DNA from: JBHGYD01 sp041920415
Lineage (GTDB): Bacteria > Bacillota > Bacilli > Bacillales > Anoxybacillaceae
NCBI GenBank assembly: GCA_041920415.1
Contig: JBHGYD010000003.1
Coordinates: forward strand, 1 to 64,000
Length of the DNA: 64,000 nt
Direction: 5' to 3'
The notes beneath the pieces were generated by a model. It did not search any database. It was not told where the DNA came from and saw only the letters and a list, made by a program, of their open reading frames with translations. Shown piece after piece: positions 1 through 5,633 of this stretch (positions are counted from its first letter, which is position 1; each line of letters starts with the position of its first letter). A program made the position numbers and the translations under genes.

Positions 1-1
1 T

Positions 2-136
2 TCTCTTTTCCAAACTTTGGCTGAAGCTAAGGTTTATTTGAGTATGGACATTTTTCAGTGTCAACTGTCCAATTGGATTACTTCTTTACCTCGTTATATC
101 AAGGACTGTCTGCATATTTCTGTGTGCGAAAGTTGA
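2..136 (+). pseudogene. C-terminal tail of an unidentified protein, possibly a transposase (cut by window edge)
   Basis: An open frame enters from the left edge and ends at a TGA at 134-136, giving about 44 residues that finish in a Cys- and Trp-containing tail (…LPRYIKDCLHISVCES). The style (basic, aromatic, cysteine-rich C-terminus) recalls IS transposase tails, and the position next to a decayed mobile element fits, but no catalytic DDE motif lies in the window. I do not recognise the family with certainty. It could also be chance coding. Confidence 0.3.
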
Positions 137-163
137 GTTAAATAATTATTTTTATCATTCATT

Positions 164-201
164 GCATAAAAACGGGGATGATAGTTCAGTAATCATCCCC
201 G
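164..201 (-). terminator. Rho-independent terminator of kimA
   Basis: A 10-bp GC-rich stem (CGGGGATGAT at 173-182 with ATCATCCCCG at 192-201) is followed on the minus strand by TTTTTATG. It lies about 55 bp after the kimA stop codon. Confidence 0.85.
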
Positions 202-255
202 CTTACATAATATTAAGATATAAAATTATTAATAAGGAACAACCAGTTCCTTCTA

Positions 256-2079
256 CTACTTTTGGAGTCGATAAGGAACTGTTGAGACAATCACATTTTT
301 CTTATATAGAAGGTACAATCTCAACAAAACGCTGGATTGGTTATGCAAAAAGTTATGCCAGCCCTTTTTCGGTATAAATTGAGGAATAAGAACCGTTACT
401 GTATAGTTGCTTTCCTCTGCCTTGCCTTCAATTATATCCACTAGCTTGGAAATTGGTGTTATAAGATCGCGATAAGAAGAAATTAGTGTAACAAGGCGAA
501 CATCCGGCCTCCACCTCTTCCATTTTTCTTCCATTCGAAGCTCACTTTCCCGGTCAAATGCCACATATACAGCCACTACATAATCTCCAATGGTTTGAGC
601 GTAATTTAGGGATTGCTCTACTACCTTTGTTATTCCCGCAACAGGTACAATCACGACATTTCCCTCTATTTTGTCCGGAATCTCATTCGGATTGACCCGC
701 AGTTGTTCTGCCACAGCATCATAGTGCTTGTGAATTTGATGAAAAATAAATACGATAATCGGAAGAAATACAAGCACAGACCATACCTGAGTAAATTTTG
801 TGATAAAGAAGATGCACAGTACGGTTAGTGTAATGATAGCTCCTAGCAAGTTTGCAAGCAGCTTCGGTATCCACCCCACTGGTTTTTCGCGCACCCATTT
901 TACAATCATTCCTGTTTGTGACAAAGTGAAAGGAATGAATACGCCAACAGCATACAAAGGGATTAACTGTTCCGTTTGCCCTTTAAAAGCGATAATCAGC
1001 AAAATAGAAGCAAGACTCAGCGTGATGATTCCGTTCGAATATCCTAAGCGGTCACCTCGCATAAGATACATTCTTGGCATGTATTTATCGGATGCCAGAT
1101 TATATGCCAGCAGAGGAAATGCAGAAAACCCTGTATTGGCAGCCAAGACTAAAATAAGGGCAGTTGTTCCTTGGATAAAGTAATAAATAAAGCCTCTTCC
1201 AAACACTTCGGAAGCGAGTTGGGAAACAACAGTTTCTTCTGCTTTCGGAGCAATTCCATACCAGTATGCTAAAAAAGTGACTCCTGAAAATAGGACTGCG
1301 AGAATGAACCCCATCATCACTAACGTTTTGGCAGCGTTTTTTGCCGCCGGTTCCTTAAAATTTGGAATAGCGTTTGAGATCGCTTCTACCCCTGTCAATG
1401 CAGAGCAGCCAGATGCAAATGCCCGCAGTAACAAGAATAGTGTAATTCCAGACACCGTAGTACCGATAGGTGTATGTAAGGTCGGTGGTACTTGTCCATT
1501 TATAATATGAAAAATCCCAACACCAATGAGAATTACGAGTGCCAACACAAACAAATAAACGGGATATGCCAAAACGGAAGCGGATTCGGTTACGCCTCTA
1601 AGATTAAGAATAGTGATAAACACAACTAGTGCGATAGCAATTCCTACTGTGTATTTATGTAAAGCTGGAAACGCGGATGTAATGGCATCCGTTCCCGCGG
1701 ACACACTTACTGCTACAGTCAGAATATAGTCAACTAGTAAAGATCCTCCGGCAATGAGACCCGGATTTACACCTAAGTTCTCTTTGGAAACGACGTAAGC
1801 TCCGCCTCCATGCGGATAAGAATAAATGATTTGGCGATACGATAAAATAAGTGCCACTAATAGAATAAGAACCCCAATCGCAATAGGAATGGAATACCAA
1901 AATGCAATGAATCCAATCGACGCAAGAACAAGTAAAATCTGTTCCGTACCGTACGCAACCGAAGATAGAGCATCAGAAGATAAAACGGCTAATGCCTTTA
2001 ATTTGCTCAACTTTTGCTCTCCCAGTTCGGTTGACTTCAACGGTCTGCCGATTAAGAATCGTTTTAACGATGAAAACAT
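256..2079 (-). CDS. kimA: KimA-like (YdaO-type) potassium/proton importer of the APC/KUP superfamily
   Basis: This is a 607-residue polytopic membrane protein, the same length as B. subtilis KimA (family knowledge). Roughly the first 450 residues hold about twelve hydrophobic segments. The start matches the family (…LKALAVLSSDALSSVAYG… and …SYPHGGGAYVVSKENLG…). A C-terminal cytosolic universal-stress-like domain (…GNVVIVPVAGITKVVEQ…) follows. KimA proteins import K+ with high affinity and are controlled by c-di-AMP. I chose the ATG at 2079 (MFSSLKRF) because GGTGG precedes it; an upstream ATG at 2109 would add ten non-family residues. No c-di-AMP (ydaO) riboswitch is visible in the 170 bp between this start and the integrase remnant, so control here must differ from B. 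subtilis. The gene sits alone in the accessory island. Confidence 0.9.
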   Translation of the reverse strand: MFSSLKRFLIGRPLKSTELGEQKLSKLKALAVLSSDALSSVAYGTEQILLVLASIGFIAFWYSIPIAIGVLILLVALILSYRQIIYSYPHGGGAYVVSKENLGVNPGLIAGGSLLVDYILTVAVSVSAGTDAITSAFPALHKYTVGIAIALVVFITILNLRGVTESASVLAYPVYLFVLALVILIGVGIFHIINGQVPPTLHTPIGTTVSGITLFLLLRAFASGCSALTGVEAISNAIPNFKEPAAKNAAKTLVMMGFILAVLFSGVTFLAYWYGIAPKAEETVVSQLASEVFGRGFIYYFIQGTTALILVLAANTGFSAFPLLAYNLASDKYMPRMYLMRGDRLGYSNGIITLSLASILLIIAFKGQTEQLIPLYAVGVFIPFTLSQTGMIVKWVREKPVGWIPKLLANLLGAIITLTVLCIFFITKFTQVWSVLVFLPIIVFIFHQIHKHYDAVAEQLRVNPNEIPDKIEGNVVIVPVAGITKVVEQSLNYAQTIGDYVVAVYVAFDRESELRMEEKWKRWRPDVRLVTLISSYRDLITPISKLVDIIEGKAEESNYTVTVLIPQFIPKKGWHNFLHNQSSVLLRLYLLYKKNVIVSTVPYRLQK

Positions 2080-2252
2080 ATATACACCACCAATATGCAA
2101 AATTTCCATAAGAATATTATCATTTCTCTCATGAAATGAATAGACTTTGGTTTAAATTATTAGTATTGTTTACACTCTGAAAATTAATATTTAATAAAAG
2201 GATTATGTGATAAATGGGATTATAACGAATCTTAACGAAACAATTGAGTGCT

Positions 2253-2590
2253 CTAAATCTTGAATTTCGTCATGGCTCGGTCCATGAATCCTGGTTGACA
2301 CCGATGTACTTTAATGTAATCGCAGACGATGAATGGTTAAAGATTTCTTGTAGCATCGTAACGTCTTTTGTCTGCTGGTAAAAGTGATAGCCGAATGTTT
2401 TACGAAGTGTGTGTTCCGGTTTCGTCTAAATAAAATCGCTCGGCAGCCTTTCACAGAATTTTATATACGATGCTCCGACCAATTGGTTTATTACTTTTCA
2501 CGAATGCTAATATGTGTACCTTTCACATCGCCAACCTTAAGTTTTAAAATATCAGAAATACAAATGGTTGTATGTTGATTACGACCGAGT
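2253..2590 (-). pseudogene. Degenerate tyrosine recombinase (phage/ICE integrase), C-terminal fragment
   Basis: Minus-strand translation gives two recognisable blocks of an integrase catalytic domain. The first is ISDILKLKVGDVKGTHISIREK, the box just after the first catalytic Arg, which ends at two stop codons (about 2506-2511). The second is GTHTLRKTFGYHFYQQTKDV…LQEIFNHSS…TLKYIGVNQD, carrying the H-x-L-R-K, His and Tyr catalytic residues. A further one-base frameshift separates NQD from the terminal MDRAMTKFKI, which ends at a stop at 2253-2255. Stops and frameshifts make this a dead gene. It abuts an antirepressor fragment, so a deletion probably fused two ends of a former prophage or integrative element. 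Confidence 0.8.
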
Positions 2591-2593
2591 GAA

Positions 2594-2771
2594 TCAGTGA
2601 GGTAAGCTTTTACTTATCTCATCTTCATCAAGTCTCGATACTGCCACTTTATGATTAGAATGGTTCAATACATCGCAAACATCTTTTGCTACAAAACGAA
2701 CTTCTCCATCTTTTATAATCATGCGTACCCTAGTTACCGCTATAAGTAAATACTTATTGTAGTTAATTCAT
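2594..2771 (-). pseudogene. Degenerate phage antirepressor, Bro-N domain fragment
   Basis: A good Shine-Dalgarno (AGAGGAGAGG) precedes an ATG at 2771. The frame then reads MN*LQ*VFTYSGN* and, after a one-base shift, MIIKDGEVRFVAKDVCDVL, then …VSRLDEDE… before a TGA at 2594-2596. The block IKDGE-x-x-FVAKDVCDVL…SRLDEDE is the hallmark of the Bro-N antirepressor domain common in Firmicute prophages (established knowledge). The three early stops (TAA, TAA, TAG) all sit where CAA/CAA/CAG (Gln) is plausible, so each could come from a single C-to-T change. Only the N-terminal domain remains. Confidence 0.75.
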
Positions 2772-2950
2772 AAGAATCCTCTCCTCTGGATTTACATTTT
2801 TCGACTTTTACTTACACTAATCGGTAAAATTTTTGTAAATATTTTGTGAATATTAAACAAAAAAATCAAATTATACAAAATAATGTCGATACAAAATAAT
2901 GTGAATATATACATAAAAATGTTTAATATATCACAAAGGAGATGTCTTGG

Positions 2951-3049
2951 ATGAGAGATGAACTTGATTATTTTATTGAATTGAAGCCTTTTTTAACTTT
3001 TTTAATCACTTTGTTATTAGCAATTGTTCTAAGGTTTTTACAAGATTAA
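2951..3049 (+). CDS. 32-residue single-pass membrane micro-protein
   Basis: An ATG at 2951 follows a strong Shine-Dalgarno (CAAAGGAGATG, 7-10 bp upstream). The 32-residue product begins MRDELDYFIELKP, has one hydrophobic segment of about 16 residues (…FLTFLITLLLAIVLRF…) and ends LQD. An acidic N-terminus plus one helix suggests a small membrane-anchored peptide. The next gene starts only 4 nt after its TAA, so the two are likely co-transcribed. No family is recognised. The strong ribosome-binding site is the main support; function is unknown. Confidence 0.5.
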   Translation: MRDELDYFIELKPFLTFLITLLLAIVLRFLQD

Positions 3050-3053
3050 GGGT

Positions 3054-3392
3054 TTGCCTAAGTCTGAAACGATTTCGAAACTAATTAAATATTGTTCGAA
3101 TGATCCTAAAGCCTATGCAGAAGGGATGCTTCTTTTTCTTGTTATCTCAATTATTTATGGATTTTTAGCTATTGTCACAGCATATAGGCTTTTTGTTGAT
3201 TTCTATTATTCTGAAAGATGGCAAAAAGTACTGTTCATTGTCACTTAGTTAATATTTATAATATTATTCTTTTATTTCCTATCATGTTTCATTCTTGCAC
3301 TTATTGCATTTGTAATATTAGCAGTTGTTGTTTTATCCATTTTATATGCTTTCTTCAATTCAGGCGGAGGCAACAGACCACGTTATCATTAA
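3054..3392 (+). pseudogene. Small two- or three-helix membrane protein interrupted by an in-frame TAG
   Basis: A TTG at 3054 opens a 64-codon frame with one hydrophobic helix (…MLLFLVISIIYGFLAIVTAY…), closed by TAG at 3246-3248. The same frame continues for 47 more codons, very hydrophobic (…FILALIAFVILAVVVLSILYAFF…), and ends NSGGGNRPRYH and TAA at 3390-3392, right inside a terminator hairpin. A Gly/Arg/His-rich hydrophilic tail on the second half and the terminator at its end indicate that both halves were one gene of about 112 codons. The TAG is either an inactivating point mutation or a readthrough site. No family is recognised. The start is uncertain; AAGGG lies 2-3 nt before the TTG. 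Confidence 0.55.
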
Positions 3393-3408
3393 AGAGTGGT
3401 CTGTTTTT
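3375..3408 (+). terminator. Rho-independent terminator of the small membrane-protein operon
   Basis: AGACCAC (3375-3381) pairs with GTGGTCT (3396-3402) and is followed by GTTTTTATT. The stem begins inside the last codons of the preceding frame. Confidence 0.75.
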
Positions 3409-3413
3409 ATTGT

Positions 3414-3539
3414 TTAATAATCAGATTCATTTATTTCTTCCACTTCACTTTCTAACATTCCACTTTTAGGGCAAAAGCGTTCATCTCAACATGGGCATTG
3501 TACCCATAATTCATATTCACATTCCACATATCTATCCAT
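3414..3539 (-). pseudogene. Tiny cysteine-rich (zinc-ribbon-like) protein remnant with an in-frame TGA
   Basis: On the minus strand a GGGGA Shine-Dalgarno precedes an ATG at 3539. The frame reads MDRYVECEYELWVQCPC, then TGA, then DERFCPKSGMLESEVEEINESDY and TAA at 3414-3416 (42 codons in all). CPC…FCP spacing resembles a zinc knuckle, and the codons on both sides of the TGA look coding. This could be a single-mutation pseudogene or chance. It converges on the terminator of the plus-strand neighbour. Confidence 0.35.
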
Positions 3540-3688
3540 TCTTTTCCCCTACTTGTCATAGAAACAAAACTATCATTTTGTCTCCATAACATCTTATAAA
3601 TTGAGAATTTCTTTATGTTTTCAACATATTCCTAAAATTTTTAATAAAACAAAAATCGAGTTTTTTCGACATTTATGGTAACCTAGCT

Positions 3689-3763
3689 TAAAGGCAAATT
3701 TTACGAAAGTAAAAGACGCAAAGCCACGGGCCTAAGGCTTTTTGCTATGGTAGCCGGGTTGCC
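3689..3763 (+). promoter_or_regulatory. Cyclic di-GMP-I (GEMM-I) riboswitch aptamer
   Basis: The sequence carries the GEMM-I landmarks in order. The P1 5' strand is AAGGCAA (3691-3697). A hairpin TTTTAC-GAAA-GTAAAA (3699-3714) has the conserved GAAA tetraloop. The core GACGCAAAGCCACGGG follows, then the tetraloop receptor halves CCTAAG and TATGG flanking a short stem. The conserved 3' side GTAGCCGGG closes with the P1 3' strand TTGCC (3759-3763). This family binds the second messenger cyclic di-GMP (established knowledge). It lies 74 nt upstream of the CheY-like gene on the same strand, with an RBS-occluding hairpin between. Confidence 0.92.
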
Positions 3764-3789
3764 AAGAATAAAATATTTATTCTTGAATA

Positions 3790-3829
3790 TCACCCTTTAC
3801 TAATTTGCCTAATTATTAGTGAAAGGTGA
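3790..3829 (+). promoter_or_regulatory. Shine-Dalgarno-sequestering hairpin, expression platform of the riboswitch
   Basis: TCACCCTTTACTAAT (3790-3804) pairs with ATTAGTGAAAGGTGA (3815-3829) over 15 positions with one mismatch and one G-U pair. The 3' arm contains the Shine-Dalgarno AAAGGTG that serves the ATG at 3837, and no U-run follows, so control is probably translational. The nonamer AATTTGCCT (3802-3810), in the top of the 5' arm and the loop, is the exact complement of AGGCAAATT (3692-3700) in the aptamer's P1 strand. The two structures could therefore exclude one another. A separate 8-bp hairpin (3764-3784) lies between. Confidence 0.75.
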
Positions 3830-3836
3830 CTAAAAG

Positions 3837-4202
3837 ATGGATAAAAAATTACTTATTGCTGATGACTCACTTTTTATGAGAACACTCGTCAAAAGTCTCG
3901 TTTTAAAGGACTTCTCATTTACTATAATTGAAGCATCAAATGGTGCTGAAGCAGTTGCAAAGTACAAAGCCACAAACCCTGACCTTGTAATTCTTGATAT
4001 TACGATGCCTGAGGTAAATGGAATCGAAGCACTTAAACAAATATTAGAAATTAATAAGAATGCAAAGGTAATTATGTGTTCTGCACTAGGTGGACAAATA
4101 ATAATTCAAGAAGCCCTATCCATAGGTGCCAGGGATTTTATTGTTAAACCATACTTTGTAAATATCAAAGAAATTATAGAAAATACAATTAAGCAAACTT
4201 AA
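3837..4202 (+). CDS. Stand-alone CheY-like response regulator (receiver domain only)
   Basis: The 121-residue protein is a complete receiver domain and nothing more. Asp9-Asp10 (…LIADDSLFM…) form the acidic pocket, Asp54 (…LVILDITMPEVNG…) is the phosphoacceptor, Ser82 (…VIMCSA…) is the switch hydroxyl and Lys104 (…DFIVKPY…) completes the site. There is no output domain, so it should act by binding a partner, as CheY binds the flagellar switch. No histidine kinase or chemotaxis gene lies nearby. Translation starts at ATG 3837, whose Shine-Dalgarno is inside the upstream hairpin. The c-di-GMP-I riboswitch implies that cyclic di-GMP level sets how much of it is made. A role in motility, adhesion or sporulation signalling is inference. 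Confidence 0.9.
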   Translation: MDKKLLIADDSLFMRTLVKSLVLKDFSFTIIEASNGAEAVAKYKATNPDLVILDITMPEVNGIEALKQILEINKNAKVIMCSALGGQIIIQEALSIGARDFIVKPYFVNIKEIIENTIKQT

Positions 4203-4203
4203 C

Positions 4204-4236
4204 AAGCTTGCCAAAAATTGATGGCAAGCTTTTTAT
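4204..4236 (+). terminator. Rho-independent terminator of the CheY-like gene
   Basis: AAGCTTGCC (4204-4212) pairs with GGCAAGCTT (4223-4231) and is followed by TTTATTA. It starts 2 nt after the stop codon, so the riboswitch-controlled transcript is monocistronic. Confidence 0.85.
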
Positions 4237-4286
4237 TATCAAATTTGCTATTTTGTTTCGTAAAATCTTCGGAATGTGTAATAAAT

Positions 4287-4502
4287 CTAGTTTAAATGTC
4301 TCATAAATTTTGGATGTGCCTTGGTTATATATATTTTCCTTTCGTTATCCCATTTGAAAAATAAACCTTCTCCACAATCAATATCAGCACGATTACTTAT
4401 CGCCTCCATAAAGAGTTTCTTTTGTTCATTCGACAAACTCACCTTTGAGATAACTGCAATCAGTAACGGTATTGGCGTAGGAATATTTATGTTATTGCTC
4501 AA
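4287..4502 (-). CDS. Hypothetical small protein
   Basis: About 71 residues with no recognised family. It begins …SNNINIPTPIPLLIAVISKV (mildly hydrophobic), continues with a charged middle (…SNEQKKLFMEAISNRADIDCGEGLFFKWDNERKIYI…) and ends KFMRHLN. The longest frame begins at a GTG (4526), but the strong Shine-Dalgarno AGGGAGGAG lies inside that stretch and is well spaced for the TTG at 4502, so TTG is the better start. It is transcribed against the CheY-like gene, convergent with its terminator. Function unknown. Confidence 0.5.
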   Translation of the reverse strand: MSNNINIPTPIPLLIAVISKVSLSNEQKKLFMEAISNRADIDCGEGLFFKWDNERKIYITKAHPKFMRHLN

Positions 4503-4526
4503 ATGATTCTCCTCCCTTTGCTTCAC

Positions 4527-5004
4527 AGTATGTGTCTACTATGAAAAACAGAAAAACACCCGGTCACAGGCAATAAGCTCCCCAGTTTTTTGGATTTTTG
4601 CGCCAGCGAGCATCTTTTATTTCTTGGCTTCTTTGACGAATCAAAGCAAAGAACTCACGTATTTTTTCGCTTTCCGGATCTTGCAGCTGGCTTACACAGC
4701 AAAATCGATATACATTTCGAGTTCAATCCATTATCATCTAAGAGCATTGGTAAAGCGATATTCAATTCTAAAACAACTCGCTTTCCTCATATTTGATGCG
4801 TGCTATTTTCCCTTTTGCCGTTTCAACGATCGTAAAACTATGCTCCACCGCTTCCACTACTTTCGCCTTACTTTGCACTCCATCGATGACAAGCACAAGC
4901 ACTTTACCGAGAACAACAGGATGAGAAACCGTCTATTGTGTATATCAATTTTTCCTCTCTTCTACTCACCAGAATCCCTCTACGTGTTTATATAGTGGTA
5001 GACC
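4527..5004. other. Gene-free stretch with decayed coding fragments, mostly minus strand
   Basis: No intact gene is seen. Two minus-strand stretches look like former coding sequence. One at about 4800-4950 reads …HPVVLGKVLVLVIDGVQSK… to …ARIKYEESELF and a stop. One at about 4565-4735 reads …ELEMYIDFAV, a frameshift, then SQLQDPESEKIREFFALIRQ…RWRKNPKNWGAYCL and a stop. The family of neither is recognised. Frame changes between and within them indicate decay. The region continues the accessory island between the 71-residue hypothetical and the small membrane protein at 5122. Confidence 0.4.
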
Positions 5005-5029
5005 GTCAGGAGAAATCCTGGCTTTTTTT
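5005..5029 (+). terminator. Orphan rho-independent terminator
   Basis: GTCAGGA-GAAA-TCCTGGC (5005-5022; one G-U pair) has a GNRA loop and is followed by seven T residues. It reads on the plus strand, but no intact plus-strand gene ends just upstream. It may terminate a lost gene or an unannotated RNA. Confidence 0.7.
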
Positions 5030-5121
5030 ATTGATTTACCACCTAGCTAAAATTCAATTCAAAACAATTAAATAAAATGTAACGAAAGGATTAATAATAA
5101 TTACTTAAAGGAGGTACAAAT

Positions 5122-5400
5122 ATGGATTTTCCTAACATACACACAAATTTTTGGGATGCAGTTATAGCCGTTCCAGTTGTTATGATTTTGACACAAATGA
5201 TAAAAGTGTTTTTTAAATTACCTAAAAAATATATACCTTCAATCGCTTTATTAATTGGACTTTTTATTTCTGTCTTTATCAGTCATCGTCACAGCCTACT
5301 GGCTGGTCTCTTTATGGGGTATTTCTATGGCTATGCGGCTATCGGTAGCTATGCATCATTAAAAACAGCGATTTTAGCATATAGAAAAGAGAAAGCATAA
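5122..5400 (+). CDS. Small membrane protein, phage-holin-like
   Basis: A 92-residue protein with a near-perfect Shine-Dalgarno (AAAGGAGG, 7 nt before the ATG). Three hydrophobic segments are visible: about residues 10-32 (…AVIAVPVVMILTQMIKVFF…), 38-55 (…IPSIALLIGLFISVFI…) and 58-82 (…LLAGLFMGYFYGYAAIGSY…), with a basic tail YRKEKA. Size, helix number and the VVxxLTQ-then-LP pattern recall small holins of Bacillaceae phages, but no endolysin is next to it, so a host small membrane protein is equally possible. It is surrounded by prophage debris. The 190 bp between it and the mutL terminator contain nothing I can support. Confidence 0.55.
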   Translation: MDFPNIHTNFWDAVIAVPVVMILTQMIKVFFKLPKKYIPSIALLIGLFISVFISHRHSLLAGLFMGYFYGYAAIGSYASLKTAILAYRKEKA

Positions 5401-5590
5401 CCCACTAAAGAACATTTCCGTTTACCATTTTGCGGTCAATGTGATTTGTCGTGGACGTAACATTGTGGCTGTGATGTCTTCACTAAGTTTCTAATTCTTG
5501 ATCGTAAAAATATCTTTCCATCTCAATTCTCATCTCAGAAGATGAATAAGATTCCACAAATCAAAAAATGTAATTAGATTCAAATAAATA

Positions 5591-5627
5591 AAGCGCAAAC
5601 CCTTGATACAACAAGGATTTTGCGCTT
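5591..5627 (-). terminator. Terminator of the mutS-mutL operon
   Basis: AAGCGCAAA and the following CCCTTG (5591-5605) pair with CAAGGATTTTGCGCTT (5612-5627), a stem of about 15 bp. On the minus strand it is followed by the U-rich TATTTATTTG. It begins 7 nt after the mutL stop. Confidence 0.75.
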
Positions 5628-5633
5628 ATGTGT

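Noticed and set aside
3790..3829. Transcription terminator as riboswitch expression platform
   Set aside because: No U-run follows the hairpin; the next bases are CTAAAAGATGG with the start codon, so translational control fits better.
3837..4202. Spo0F or full CheY assignment for the receiver protein
   Set aside because: It has the receiver residues but no chemotaxis or phosphorelay neighbours, and the sequence between motifs does not clearly match Spo0F or CheY. A neutral name is safer.
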